A stretch of 64,000 bases of DNA from Curtobacterium sp. MCJR17_020 (GTDB lineage: Bacteria; Actinomycetota; Actinomycetes; Actinomycetales; Microbacteriaceae). The DNA is taken from the NCBI RefSeq assembly GCF_003234365.2, contig NZ_CP126260.1, forward strand, positions 2,170,001 through 2,234,000, in the 5' to 3' direction. The position numbers were made by a program, and so were the translations under genes. The notes under the pieces are model-generated. The model was not told where the DNA came from. It saw nothing but the letters and a program-made list of their open reading frames with translations, and did no database searches. Of the stretch, positions 47,747 through 57,096 are shown in pieces (the stretch's first letter is position 1; each line of letters begins with the position of its first letter).

Positions 47747-48361
47747 TCAGGCGCCGCTGCCGTTGTAGCGTGCGGTGGCACCGGACTCGACCAGGTCGCG
47801 GTAGCGCTCGAGCGCCGTCTCGGCACCGGTGCCGTGCTCCTGGTGCACGTCGATGCCCCGAGCAACGAGCTGCTCGCGCCAGTCCCCCGGCACCGGACCC
47901 TCGTCGAAGCCCGTGATCCGCTCGACCGTGGCTCCGTCGGCGGCGAACTCCAGCGCGGAGACCCCCGACCACAGCAGGGCACCGAGGCACATCACGCACG
48001 GTTGGGCGTTCACGACGAGCACACGCCGGTGCCCGACGTCACGGCCGAGGTTCCAGGCACCCGTCCGAGTCTGCGCGAGTCCGAGGGTGACGACCTCGGC
48101 GTGCATCGACGACACGTTGGCGTGCAGCACCAGGTTCACCCCGAGGGCGACGACCGCGCCCGTGTCCTCGTCGACGACGGCCGCCGCGAACGGACCGCCG
48201 GTGCCCTCCTCGACGTTCCGTTCAGCGAGGGCGTTCACGAGCGCGAACCGCTCCGCACGGGTGCCGAGGTGTTCCGGAGCAGCGGCCTGCGCGTCGCGGA
48301 GCCAGTCGGGGACGCCGACACGGAGCTCGGTCGGGAACGGGGCGAGGGCTGCTGCAGACAT
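47747..48361 (-). CDS. Nucleoside/nucleobase deaminase of the CDA fold
   Basis: Zinc deaminase of 204 aa. The catalytic His-Ala-Glu is in MHAEVVTLG and the two Cys ligands in AQPCVMCLGALLWSG, with the proton shuttle Glu intact. It resembles guanine or tRNA-adenosine deaminase-type proteins, but substrate is not readable. Its stop lies seven bases from the stop of the convergent small plus-strand gene. The ATG start is at 48361. Confidence 0.9.
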   Translation of the reverse strand: MSAAALAPFPTELRVGVPDWLRDAQAAAPEHLGTRAERFALVNALAERNVEEGTGGPFAAAVVDEDTGAVVALGVNLVLHANVSSMHAEVVTLGLAQTRTGAWNLGRDVGHRRVLVVNAQPCVMCLGALLWSGVSALEFAADGATVERITGFDEGPVPGDWREQLVARGIDVHQEHGTGAETALERYRDLVESGATARYNGSGA

Positions 48362-48469
48362 GCGGCGACGCTAACGGCGCATCGTTTCGACGGTGTTTCC
48401 CGATCGAGACGATGCCGAGACACCGCGCCCGTAGCGTCGTCCACCACCGGCTCGAGCCGGCAGGAGCGC
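48362..48469. promoter_or_regulatory. Region with GTTTC/GAGAC inverted repeats upstream of the monooxygenase remnant
   Basis: This AT-richer stretch holds GGTGTTTC and GAGACACC as a near-perfect inverted repeat around 48389-48423, with further GTTTC and GAGAC copies between. It lies between the divergent deaminase start and the remnant monooxygenase locus, so it may be an operator left from that locus. No regulator is encoded nearby. Confidence 0.4.
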
Positions 48470-48604
48470 GTGCGCATCAACGTCACGCGGGCATCCACGA
48501 CCGGGGACGACGATGACGGCACACCACGCGACCGCCGCGTCCCGCTGCTGGCCTCGCGGCGCCATCGCGCACGGACACTGACGTCCGACCGTTCGTCCGT
48601 CTGA
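48470..48604 (+). CDS. Possible 44-codon leader ORF before the monooxygenase remnant
   Basis: GTG at 48470 is preceded by AGGAG, but only three bases away. The product would start VRINVTRAST and contains an Arg-rich second half, with no Cys. It lies about 150 bp upstream of the luciferase-like monooxygenase start, where sulfur-linked genes of actinobacteria sometimes carry leader peptides. The low complexity and short spacing make coding doubtful. The interval 48605-48756 after it holds nothing I can support. Confidence 0.3.
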   Translation: MRINVTRASTTGDDDDGTPRDRRVPLLASRRHRARTLTSDRSSV

Positions 48605-48756
48605 CCGCCGCGCGCCGATCCGCCGGGCGGTCCACGTGTTCTGGAGTGCGCCGACTCGCCGAGCCGCACCGATCCGCCCACCCTGCTCCGTGCCTCCCGG
48701 CCGTCCGCCGGACGCACCCACCCACCTGCTCCACCGTCCCCTCCGAGAGGAACCCC

Positions 48757-48989
48757 GTGACCACGATCCACCTCGCCGTGTTCCTGTTCCCCGGCTACCA
48801 CCTCGGCGCCTGGCGCCTGCCGGACGCCGTCCCCGAGCTCGACCTCGGCATCGACCACTCCGTCCGCGCCGCCGAACTCGCCGAGGCTTCACCAAGAAGG
48901 TCGTGCCGGAGCTGCAGCGCCGCGGACTGCACCGGACCGAGTACACCGGACCGCACCTGCGCGACCACCTCGGGGTGCAGAAGTACTAG
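48757..48989 (+). pseudogene. Internally deleted flavin-dependent (luciferase-like) monooxygenase
   Basis: GTG at 48757 follows GAGAGG and encodes 43 residues typical of NtaA/SnaA/DszA-type FMN-dependent monooxygenases (IHLAVFLFPGYHLGAWRLP, DLGIDHSVRAAELAE). At about 48882-48888 the sequence jumps to the family C-terminus (KKVVPELQRRGLHRTEY, HLRDHLGV) in a different frame and ends TAG at 48989. About 370 central codons, including the whole active site, are gone. Any product would be truncated and mis-framed. It is tail to tail with aroB, the two stop codons sharing CTAG. Intact relatives act on nitrilotriacetate, dibenzothiophene sulfone or similar compounds. Confidence 0.85.
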
Positions 48990-50083
48990 ACGCCGACCTC
49001 TTGGTAGGCGGTGAACAGCAGGTGGTCCTCGGGGCCCTCGAGGATCACCGGCTTGCCGACCCCGTCGAGGATGATGAACCGGAGCATGCCGGCACGGGCC
49101 TTCTTGTCGCGACGCATCGCGGCGAGGAGGCCCTGCCACCTGCCGATGCCGTAGGTCGTCGGCAGGTCCAGGGAGTCCAGGATCGCCCGGTGCCGGTCCA
49201 CGGTCGCGTCGTCGAGGTGGCCCGTCAGGCGTGCGAGCTCGGCAGCGAACACCATGCCGACCGACACCGCAGCACCGTGCCGCCACTGGTACCGCTCCGC
49301 GTGCTCGATGGCGTGCCCGAGCGTGTGGCCGTAGTTCAGGATCTCGCGTCGTCCCTGCTCGGTGAAGTCGTCGGAAACGACCTCGGCCTTCAGGGCGATG
49401 GCGAGTTCGACGACGCGGCGGAACTCCGGCGACGTCGGGTCGGTGACGCGGGCGACGTCGGCCTCGATGATGTCCAGGATCTCCGGCACGGCGATGAACC
49501 CGGCCTTCACGATCTCGGCGAAGCCGGTGAGGATCTCGTTGCGCGGCAGGGTGCGGACGAGGTCGAGGTCGGCGACCACCGCGCGGGGGGCGGAGAAGGA
49601 ACCGACCAGGTTCTTGCCCTCGTTCGTGTTGATGCCGGTCTTCCCGCCCACGCTGGCGTCCACCATGCCGAGCACGCTCGTCGGCACCGACACGTACGGC
49701 ACGCCGCGCAGCCACGTCGCCGCGACGAAGCCCGCCAGGTCGGTGACGGCACCGCCACCGAGGCCGATGACGGCATCGGTGCGGGTGAAGTCGGACTGGC
49801 CCATGATCTGCCAGCAGAACGACGCGACCTCGATGCGCTTGGCGGCCTCGGCGTCCGGCACCTCGGCGATGAGAGCCTCGAGGCCGGCGTCGACGAGCAG
49901 GTCACGCAGGTCGTTCGCCCGCGCACCGAGGGTCGGGGCGTGCACGATGAGGACCTTGGCAACACGGGGGCCGAGGATCGCGGGCAGCGAGCCGAGCAGG
50001 CCCGAGCCGACCGCCACCACGTAGCCGTCGTCACCGCCGACGCGGATCTCGGTGGTGCCTGCGGGCAGGATCGGGTCGGTCAC
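48986..50083 (-). CDS. aroB: 3-dehydroquinate synthase
   Basis: Second shikimate-pathway enzyme, 365 aa, converting DAHP to 3-dehydroquinate with NAD+ and a divalent metal. NAD-binding GGGAVTDLAGFVAATWLRGV and metal ligands around HTLGHAIE are intact. GTG at 50083 overlaps the aroK stop by four bases. Order aroC-aroK-aroB is the normal actinobacterial cluster. Its stop overlaps the monooxygenase remnant on the other strand. Confidence 0.97.
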   Translation of the reverse strand: MTDPILPAGTTEIRVGGDDGYVVAVGSGLLGSLPAILGPRVAKVLIVHAPTLGARANDLRDLLVDAGLEALIAEVPDAEAAKRIEVASFCWQIMGQSDFTRTDAVIGLGGGAVTDLAGFVAATWLRGVPYVSVPTSVLGMVDASVGGKTGINTNEGKNLVGSFSAPRAVVADLDLVRTLPRNEILTGFAEIVKAGFIAVPEILDIIEADVARVTDPTSPEFRRVVELAIALKAEVVSDDFTEQGRREILNYGHTLGHAIEHAERYQWRHGAAVSVGMVFAAELARLTGHLDDATVDRHRAILDSLDLPTTYGIGRWQGLLAAMRRDKKARAGMLRFIILDGVGKPVILEGPEDHLLFTAYQEVGV

Positions 50084-50727
50084 GGTGCTCCTTCGGTGGT
50101 GGTGCTGATGTCGTCGCGTCGGCTGGCGCTGCTGTCGCCGCTGGCGCTGCCGTCGCTGCTGTCGATGCCGTCGCTCCGCAGCCAGGTGACGACCTCGTCG
50201 ACCACCCGGGACATCGGACGGCGCGAGGTGTCGACGACGACGTGCGCGAGCTCGGCGTAGGTCGCCGCACGCTCGTCCATGATCGTCTGCCAGGCGTCGA
50301 TGCCGCCGTTCGCGAGCAGGGGCCGGTCCGAGCCGGCGATCCGCTCGGCGACGGCCTCGGGCGAGACGGTGAGCAGGACGATGCGGGCACCGGACAGTGC
50401 TTCGCGGGTGGCGGCGTGCGTCACCGCTCCGCCGCCGACGGCGATCACGCCCCCGGTGCCGAGGGCGGTCCGGACGGCGTCGGCTTCGAGGGCACGGAAG
50501 GCGGACTCACCGCGATCGGCAAAGATGCCGGGGATCGGGCCGTGCTCGCGGACGATGACCCGGTCGGTGTCGGTGAACGGCACGCCCAGCGCCTTCGCGA
50601 CGCGCTTGCCGACGCTGGACTTGCCGGCGCCCATCGGGCCGATCACGACGACGGGCGCAGCCGGACCCCGCGCGGCGCCGCCGGACGGGACGTCGCCGGG
50701 CGCGGCGCCACCGCCGTGCGTGCTCAC
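50080..50727 (-). CDS. aroK: Shikimate kinase with C-terminal extension
   Basis: Kinase of 215 aa that phosphorylates shikimate. The P-loop GPMGAGKSSVGKRVA lies near residue 30 after a Gly/Ala/Pro-rich N-terminal extension. DTDRVIVREHG and VIAVGGGAV supply the shikimate site, and the lid has DRPLL. The last 25 residues are an Asp/Ser-rich tail not typical of the family. GTG at 50727 overlaps the aroC stop by four bases. Confidence 0.95.
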   Translation of the reverse strand: MSTHGGGAAPGDVPSGGAARGPAAPVVVIGPMGAGKSSVGKRVAKALGVPFTDTDRVIVREHGPIPGIFADRGESAFRALEADAVRTALGTGGVIAVGGGAVTHAATREALSGARIVLLTVSPEAVAERIAGSDRPLLANGGIDAWQTIMDERAATYAELAHVVVDTSRRPMSRVVDEVVTWLRSDGIDSSDGSASGDSSASRRDDISTTTEGAP

Positions 50728-51944
50728 GACGCGTCGGCCGGTGCCACCGGCTCCGTCCGACGGGTGCGGAGCGTCTCCGGGATCGACGCGAGGTAGGCGT
50801 CGAGGTTGCGCTTGGTCTCGACGACGTTGTCGCCGCCGAACTTCTCGAGCACGGCGTCGGCGAGCACGAGCGCCACCATCGCCTCGGCCACGACCCCGGC
50901 GGCCGGGACCGCGCAGACGTCGGACCGCTGGTGGTGCGCCGAGGCGTCCTCGCCCGAAACGACGTCGACGGTGTGCAGCGCGTGCGGCACGGTGGCGATC
51001 GGCTTCATGCCGGCACGGACGCGCAGGACGGTGCCCGTGGACATGCCGCCCTCGGTGCCGCCGGCGCGGTCGCTGGTGCGGTAGATCTCGCCGTCCTCGC
51101 GGTAGAGCTCGTCGTGGGCCGCGGAGCCACGGCGACCGGCGGTCGCGAAGCCGTCGCCGACCTCGACGCCCTTGATCGCCTGGATGCCCATGATCGCCGC
51201 GGCCAGACGGGCGTCGAGTCGACGGTCCCACTGCACGTGCGAGCCGAGCCCCGGTGGGACGCCGTAGAACAGCACCTCGACGACGCCGCCCAGGGTGTCT
51301 CCGTCCTTCTTCGCGGCCTCGACCTCGGTCACCATGCGCGCCGAGGTGTCGGCGTCGAAGCACCGCAACTGGTCGTCGTCGAGACGGTCGACGTCGTCGG
51401 GCAGCGGCAGGTCGGTGCCGTCCGGCACACGGACCGTGCCGACCTGCAGGGTGTGCGCGACCGACCGCATGCCGAGTTCGGCGAGGAAGGACTTCGCGAC
51501 GGCACCGAGCGCGACGCGGGCCGCGGTCTCTCGGGCGCTCGCGCGCTCGAGGATCGGGCGGGCCTCGTCGAAGCCGTACTTCTGCATGCCGACCAGGTCG
51601 GCGTGGCCCGGACGGGGGCGGGTCAGCGGGGCGCTGCGGCCACGCGACATCTCGGTGGACTCGACCGGCTCGGGGTTCATGACCTCGACCCACTTCGGCC
51701 ACTCGGTGTTGCCGATCCGGATCGCGATCGGGCTGCCGAGCGAGAACCCGTGCCGGACACCGCCGGACACGTGCAGCTCGTCCTGTTCGAACTTCATGCG
51801 CGAGCCACGACCGTAGCCGAGCTTGCGGCGCGCGAGATCGGTACGGATGGACTCGAACGACACCGGGACACCCGCGGGCAGGCCCTCGAGCATCGCGATC
51901 AGTTCGGGTCCGTGGGACTCACCAGCAGTCAACCAACGAAGCAT
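50724..51944 (-). CDS. aroC: Chorismate synthase
   Basis: FMN-dependent enzyme of 406 aa that removes phosphate from EPSP to give chorismate, precursor of Trp, Phe and Tyr. GESHGPELIAMLEGLPAG at the N-terminus, RPGHADLVGMQKYG and the RASARETAARVALG signature are intact. ATG at 51944. It lies 43 bp after mltG. Confidence 0.98.
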   Translation of the reverse strand: MLRWLTAGESHGPELIAMLEGLPAGVPVSFESIRTDLARRKLGYGRGSRMKFEQDELHVSGGVRHGFSLGSPIAIRIGNTEWPKWVEVMNPEPVESTEMSRGRSAPLTRPRPGHADLVGMQKYGFDEARPILERASARETAARVALGAVAKSFLAELGMRSVAHTLQVGTVRVPDGTDLPLPDDVDRLDDDQLRCFDADTSARMVTEVEAAKKDGDTLGGVVEVLFYGVPPGLGSHVQWDRRLDARLAAAIMGIQAIKGVEVGDGFATAGRRGSAAHDELYREDGEIYRTSDRAGGTEGGMSTGTVLRVRAGMKPIATVPHALHTVDVVSGEDASAHHQRSDVCAVPAAGVVAEAMVALVLADAVLEKFGGDNVVETKRNLDAYLASIPETLRTRRTEPVAPADAS

Positions 51945-51987
51945 GGAGCAATCCTCCCACAGCGCACCGCCGTGCGACGTCGCCGCC

Positions 51988-53556
51988 CTACTGGTAGTCG
52001 GGGTGCGCCCGGAGCCACGCCTGGAACTGCTTCACCGCGACGAGGTGCTCGTCGTAGGTGTTCGAGAACACCGTCTCGCCGGTCTCCAGGTTCACCGTCA
52101 CGAAGTACAGCCACTTGCCCGGGGCCTCGTTCGTCACGGCCTTGATGGCGATGTCCCCGGGGTTCGAGATCGGTGCCGGCGGCAGCCCCTCGTGCACGTA
52201 CGTGTTGTACGCGTTCGACTCGTCCGCCCGTTCGGCGTCGGTCGTCGTCACGGTGTGGGTGTTGCCCGTGCCGTAGGCGACGGTGGCGTCGGACTGCAGG
52301 CGCATGCCCTGGTCGAGCCGGTTCTGGAACACCCGTGCGACCTTCGGGTAGTCGGCGGCGAGGCCGGCTTCCTTCTGCACGAGCGATGCGAACACGATGA
52401 CGTGCTCCTGGTCGGCCTCCTTGACGCCGGCGGCGGCCAGGTGCTCCTTCATCGTGTCGACCATCGACCCGAAGTACTGCTCCGCCGTCCACCCCGGGTT
52501 GATCGGGTACGTCGCGGGGAACAGCCAGCCCTCGAGCGTGGTGACGCCGGACGGCAGGTCGTACACGGACAGGTCCTTCGCGGCCTTGGCGACCTCGGTC
52601 TTGGTGAGCCCGGCCTTCGAGACCATGCCGGCCTCGATGTCCGCCAACGCGGTGCCCTCGGGGATCACGATCGAGGCCTGCACGCGGTTCTCGTCGTCCT
52701 GCAGCGCGGCCAGGGCCGACTTCGAGCTCATCTGCTTCTTCAGCGAGTACGAACCCGGCTGGAACTGCACGTCGGGGGACGCCAGCAGCAGCTTGTAGAA
52801 GACCTTCGAGTCCTTCACGACCCCGCTGCGCTGCAGCGTCGCGGCGACGTTCTCGCCGATGTCGCCCTGCTTGATCGTGATGGTGACCTTGGCCTTGCCG
52901 GAGCCGGTGTAGTCGTCCGGTTCGGTCGAGCCGCTGACCGCGGCAACGATCTGCTGGATCTTCGGGGCGGCGAACGCGTACGCGCTCACCCCGCCGGCCA
53001 CGACCACGGCGACGATCACGATGCCGGCGATGAGCGGTCCGCGTCGGCGCTTCGGGCGCGGTTCGCGCGGCGGCCTGGAGGATCCCCCGCGTCCGCCACG
53101 GCCGCCACGACCCCCGCCTCCCGCGGCTCCACCGCCACCGGTGCGCCCGGCGTCGTAGGTACCGTCGGACCCGGCTCCGCCGGCGGCGGGCGCCGAGGGC
53201 ACCTCGCCGGTCAGCAGCGCGGCGACCTCGGGATGGAGTTCAGGGGCCGCCTGCTGCGGTCGCACGGGCTCCGGCGCCGGCTGCTCGCGCGGAGCGGTCG
53301 AGTCGGGGTCCACGCGGTCGGCAGAGGCGGCGGGCGCATCGGGTGCTGGATCGGGGTCGGGGGCGGCGTCGCGACGAGCGCGTTCCGCTTCGAGCGCCCG
53401 AGCCTCGCGGCGGGACATCGGACGGTCCGGCTGCGCGGTCACCCGCGCGGAGTCGTCACGGTCATCGGTACCTGCTGCGCGGTCGGAAGTGGTCTTCCGC
53501 CGCTCGGCTTCGTTGCCGGGCGCGATGATCGCGTTCCAGTCCAGATCGTCTGCCAA
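51988..53556 (-). CDS. mltG: Endolytic murein transglycosylase MltG (YceG)
   Basis: Single-pass membrane enzyme of about 522 aa that cleaves nascent glycan strands and sets their length. A long cytoplasmic N-terminus (about 175 residues, rich in Pro/Asp and then Gly/Arg) precedes one transmembrane helix (GPLIAGIVIVAVVVAGGVSAY). The extracellular YceG domain follows, with the catalytic Glu in ASLVQKEAGLAADY and the GLPPAPISNPG motif. The start is placed at TTG 53556 (ADDLDWNAII), with a weak AGAA element before it. An upstream GTG is possible. It follows ruvX by 89 bp. Confidence 0.92.
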   Translation of the reverse strand: MADDLDWNAIIAPGNEAERRKTTSDRAAGTDDRDDSARVTAQPDRPMSRREARALEAERARRDAAPDPDPAPDAPAASADRVDPDSTAPREQPAPEPVRPQQAAPELHPEVAALLTGEVPSAPAAGGAGSDGTYDAGRTGGGGAAGGGGRGGRGGRGGSSRPPREPRPKRRRGPLIAGIVIVAVVVAGGVSAYAFAAPKIQQIVAAVSGSTEPDDYTGSGKAKVTITIKQGDIGENVAATLQRSGVVKDSKVFYKLLLASPDVQFQPGSYSLKKQMSSKSALAALQDDENRVQASIVIPEGTALADIEAGMVSKAGLTKTEVAKAAKDLSVYDLPSGVTTLEGWLFPATYPINPGWTAEQYFGSMVDTMKEHLAAAGVKEADQEHVIVFASLVQKEAGLAADYPKVARVFQNRLDQGMRLQSDATVAYGTGNTHTVTTTDAERADESNAYNTYVHEGLPPAPISNPGDIAIKAVTNEAPGKWLYFVTVNLETGETVFSNTYDEHLVAVKQFQAWLRAHPDYQ

Positions 53557-53645
53557 CGGTTCTCGGTCTCTCGGTCGGGAACTCCGCCTGGGCACCGTCG
53601 TCCTCGGGTGACGGAAGGGCAGCCGGGTCGCGGTGGGTTGCCCTG

Positions 53646-54095
53646 TCAGGGAAGCGTGGTGCCCGGAGGGGCACCGGCACTGCGCTCGTGGTCGAGCGCG
53701 TGTTGCAGAATGATAACAGCGGCCGCTTGGTCGATCACGGACCGCGACTTCTTGGTGTTCTTGCCGGCCTGGTGCAGTCCCCGTTGCGCGGTCACCGTGG
53801 ACAGCCGTTCGTCGACCAGCCGGACCGGGCGGCGCTCGGCGATCCGGGCCGCGAACGCCCGGGCGTCGTCCGTCGACGGGGTGTCGCCACCGGACATCGA
53901 CAGGGGCAGTCCGACGACGAGCTCGAGCACGTCGTACTCGTCCGCGATCTCGAGGATCCGACGCAGGTCGGACGAGTCGTCGCGACGCACGGTCTCGACC
54001 GGCGTCGCCAGCAACCCGTCGCGGTCGCACACGGCGATCCCGATCCGGGCGCGACCGACGTCCACGCCGAGCCGCCGCCCGGACCGGATCGCCAC
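53646..54095 (-). CDS. ruvX: Holliday junction resolvase-like / pre-16S rRNA nuclease
   Basis: RNase H-fold nuclease of 149 aa (YqgF/RuvX). Active-site carboxylates lie in LGVDVGRARIG, VVGLPLSMSG, DERLSTVTA and the last Asp in SRSVIDQAAAVIIL. E. coli YqgF processes the 16S rRNA 5' end; Holliday resolution is also proposed. It follows alaS by two bases, the usual alaS-ruvX-mltG order. Confidence 0.95.
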   Translation of the reverse strand: MAIRSGRRLGVDVGRARIGIAVCDRDGLLATPVETVRRDDSSDLRRILEIADEYDVLELVVGLPLSMSGGDTPSTDDARAFAARIAERRPVRLVDERLSTVTAQRGLHQAGKNTKKSRSVIDQAAAVIILQHALDHERSAGAPPGTTLP

Positions 54096-54097
54096 GA

Positions 54098-56755
54098 TCA
54101 GCCCGCGATCCGAGCGGTCACGGCGCGGAGCGCAGCCGGGAGCGCAGCCGGGTCGGTGCCGCCGCCCTGGGCCAGGTCCGGCTTGCCGCCGCCGCCGCCA
54201 CCGAGCACACCGGCGGCCTCCTTGGCGAGCGGACCCGCCTGGACGCCCGCGGAGCGCGCCGCGTCGTTCGTCGCGACGATCACGATCGGCTTCCCGCTCA
54301 CCACGGCACCGAGCACGACGACGGCAGCGCCGTCACCGAGCTGCGCACGGACCCCGGTCGCCAGCGAGCGCAGGTCGTCGCCGGACTGCAGGCCGTCGAC
54401 GGTCTCGGCCACGACGGTGGTCGTGCCGACGGTCGTCGCGGTCCGGGCGATCGACGGGACCCGCTGCTGCAGGTTCGCCGACTCGTACTCGGCGATCCGC
54501 TTCTGCGCGGTGCGGAGGTCCTCCATGAGCGACTGCACGCGCGTGGGCAGGTCGGCACGGGGGGCCTTCAGGGCGCTGGAGAGCTGCGAGACGATCGTCC
54601 GCTCGACCGCGAGGTCACGGAAGCCCTCGAGCCCGACGAGCGCCTCGACACGACGGTTGGTCGACCCGACGCTCGACTCCCCCACCAGGTTGACGAGTCC
54701 GATCTGTGCACTCGACGCGACGTGCGTCCCACCGCAGAGCTCGCGCGACCACGGACCGCCGATGTCGACCATGCGGACCTCGGCGCCGTACTTCTCACCG
54801 AAGAGCGCCTGCGCACCGAGCGCCTTGGCCTCGTCGATCGGCATGATGCGGGTCGAGACCTCGAGGTCGGTGCGGATCGCGGTGTTGACGACCTCCTCGA
54901 TCTCGGAGCGGGTCGCGAGCGAGATCGGCTGCGACCACGAGAAGTCGAGGCGCATGTAGCCGGACTTGTTGTACGAACCCGCCTGCAGCGCCTCGGGGCC
55001 GAGGATGTCGCGGAGCGCGGCGTTCACCAGGTGCGTCGCGGAGTGCGCCTGCGTGGCGCCGCGGCGGTACTCGGCGTCGACCACGGTGCTCGCCGCGTCG
55101 CCCACGCCGACCTCGCCGGAGCGGACCTGGACGGTGTGGCTCCAGAGGCCGGCGACGGGACGCTGGACGTCGAGGACCTCGAGGTCGAAGCCGTTGCCGA
55201 CGATCGATCCCTGGTCGGCATCCTGGCCACCCGACTCGGCGTACAGCGACGTCTCGCCGAGGATGACCTCCGCGATGTCGCCCGCCACGGCCCGGTCGAC
55301 GCTGACGCCGCCGACGATGATGCCGAGCACGTTCGTCTCGGCCTCGAGCGCGTCGTAGCCGAGGAAGACCGTCTCGCCCTTCGCCCGGAACGCGCTGTAC
55401 ACACTCAGGTCGGCGATCGCGGTCTTCTTGCTCTTCGCGTCGGCCTTCGCCCGGGCACGCTGCTCGGACATCAGGGTCTCGAACGCGGTCCGGTCGACGT
55501 GGACCCCGGCCTCTTCGGCCATCTCCATCGTCAGGTCGATCGGGAACCCGAAGGTGTCGTGCAGCAGGAACGCGGTGTCCCCGCCGATGGACGGCGCACC
55601 GTCCTGCTTCGCGCGCTCGACGGCGACGTCGAGGATCGTCGTGCCCTGCGCGAGCGTGCGGAGGAACGTCTCCTCTTCCGCGTAGGCGATCCGCGCGATG
55701 CGGTCGTAGTCGGAAGCGACCTCGGGGTAGGCGTCGCGCATCGCGTCGCGGGACGCCGGGAACAGCTCCGGGAACGTCGCGGTCTCGACCCCGAGCAGGC
55801 GCATCGCACGGACCGTCCGGCGCAGCAACCGACGCAGGATGTACCCGCGGCCCTCGTTCGACGGGCTCACGCCGTCGGCGATGAGCATGAGCGCGGAGCG
55901 CACGTGGTCCGCGATGACCCGCATGCGGACGTCGTCCTCGTGCACGGCGCCGTAGCGGCGGCCGGAGATCTCGGACGCGCGGTCGAGGACCGGGCGGACC
56001 TGGTCGATCTCGTACATGTTGTCGACGCCCTGCTTGATGAAGGCGACGCGCTCGAGCCCCATGCCGGTGTCGATGTTCTTGTTCGGCAGCTCGCCGGTGA
56101 TCTCGAAGTCGTACTTCGAGCGGACGTCGGCGATCTGGTACTGCATGAACACGAGGTTCCAGATCTCGACGTACCGGTCGTCGTCGGTGGCCGGGCCGCC
56201 GTCGATGCCGTACTCGGGACCCCGGTCGAAGAAGATCTCGGAGCAGGGACCCGCGGGTCCGGGCTGGCCGGTGGACCAGTAGTTCGTGTCCTTGCCGAGT
56301 CGCTGGATGCGCTCCTCGGGGAGGGAGGAGTGCTGCTTCCAGAACGCGATCGCCTCGTCGTCGTCCTCGTAGACCGTCACCCAGAGGTCGTCGGGCGAGA
56401 AGCCGAGCCCGCCGTCGGACTCCGGGTTCGTCAGGAACTCCCAGGCGAACTGGATCGCCTGCTCCTTGAAGTAGTCGCCGAACGAGAAGTTGCCGTTCAT
56501 CTGGAAGAACGTGCCGTGGCGAGGGGTCTTGCCGACCTCTTCGATGTCGTTCGTGCGGATGCACTTCTGGACGCTCGTGGCACGGGGGTACGGCGCGGGG
56601 ACGAGCCCGGTCAGGTACGGGATGAACGGCACCATGCCGGCGACCGTGAAGAGGAGCGACGGGTCGTCGGAGACGAGGGACGCGGACGGGACGACGGTGT
56701 GGCCGCGGTCACCGAAGTACTGGAGCCAACGGCGGCGGATCTCTGCGGTCTGCAT
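54098..56755 (-). CDS. alaS: Alanyl-tRNA synthetase
   Basis: Class II synthetase of 885 aa. Catalytic motifs are in the N-terminal 460 residues (GDRGHTVVPSASLV, FFQMNGNFSFGDYFK). The editing domain metal site shows HSATHLVNAAL and CGGTHVASS. The C-terminal coiled-coil and glycine-rich C-Ala domain (GGGGGGKPDLAQGGG) completes it. ATG at 56755. It lies 81 bp after the small anchored protein gene. Confidence 0.98.
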   Translation of the reverse strand: MQTAEIRRRWLQYFGDRGHTVVPSASLVSDDPSLLFTVAGMVPFIPYLTGLVPAPYPRATSVQKCIRTNDIEEVGKTPRHGTFFQMNGNFSFGDYFKEQAIQFAWEFLTNPESDGGLGFSPDDLWVTVYEDDDEAIAFWKQHSSLPEERIQRLGKDTNYWSTGQPGPAGPCSEIFFDRGPEYGIDGGPATDDDRYVEIWNLVFMQYQIADVRSKYDFEITGELPNKNIDTGMGLERVAFIKQGVDNMYEIDQVRPVLDRASEISGRRYGAVHEDDVRMRVIADHVRSALMLIADGVSPSNEGRGYILRRLLRRTVRAMRLLGVETATFPELFPASRDAMRDAYPEVASDYDRIARIAYAEEETFLRTLAQGTTILDVAVERAKQDGAPSIGGDTAFLLHDTFGFPIDLTMEMAEEAGVHVDRTAFETLMSEQRARAKADAKSKKTAIADLSVYSAFRAKGETVFLGYDALEAETNVLGIIVGGVSVDRAVAGDIAEVILGETSLYAESGGQDADQGSIVGNGFDLEVLDVQRPVAGLWSHTVQVRSGEVGVGDAASTVVDAEYRRGATQAHSATHLVNAALRDILGPEALQAGSYNKSGYMRLDFSWSQPISLATRSEIEEVVNTAIRTDLEVSTRIMPIDEAKALGAQALFGEKYGAEVRMVDIGGPWSRELCGGTHVASSAQIGLVNLVGESSVGSTNRRVEALVGLEGFRDLAVERTIVSQLSSALKAPRADLPTRVQSLMEDLRTAQKRIAEYESANLQQRVPSIARTATTVGTTTVVAETVDGLQSGDDLRSLATGVRAQLGDGAAVVVLGAVVSGKPIVIVATNDAARSAGVQAGPLAKEAAGVLGGGGGGKPDLAQGGGTDPAALPAALRAVTARIAG

Positions 56756-56836
56756 GGTGCTTCCTGGGTTCAGGTCGGGAGTGGGAGGTGGAGGCGGGAC
56801 GGACGGTGCGGCCGGACCGCGGTGGAGCTCGATGAC

Positions 56837-57019
56837 TCAGACGTCGGTGCGGAGCTCGGCCCCGCGGGACCGGTACCCGTCGGCGACCGCGCCCGTGAAG
56901 GCCTTCGTGCTCGCGTCGACGACGGCGAAGAGCCGCGCGCCTCCGGGGGTCCTGGCGACCTGGTGCGCCACGGCGAACCCGATGACGACGCCGACCGCGA
57001 CGAAGAACAGCTGCTTCAC
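56837..57019 (-). CDS. Small membrane-anchored protein between rpsD and alaS
   Basis: Protein of 60 aa with one N-terminal helix (QLFFVAVGVVIGFAVAHQVA) and a short Ala/Arg-rich tail. A DUF948-like or hypothetical gene sits in this position, between rpsD and alaS, in many actinobacteria. Function unknown. GTG at 57019 is preferred because GGAGAGG lies just upstream. An in-frame ATG at 57040 is weaker. Confidence 0.75.
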   Translation of the reverse strand: MKQLFFVAVGVVIGFAVAHQVARTPGGARLFAVVDASTKAFTGAVADGYRSRGAELRTDV

Positions 57020-57096
57020 GGTGCCTCTCCCTCTGTGCACCCTGGCGGTGCATGCCCGGACAAGCTTAGCCGCCGGGCACTTCGGGGCCGGAACGC

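Noticed and set aside
48636..48989. Intact 117-codon gene over the monooxygenase remnant
   Set aside because: The frame carries only the C-terminal family residues preceded by meaningless Arg/Pro-rich translation; the N-terminal residues lie in another frame.
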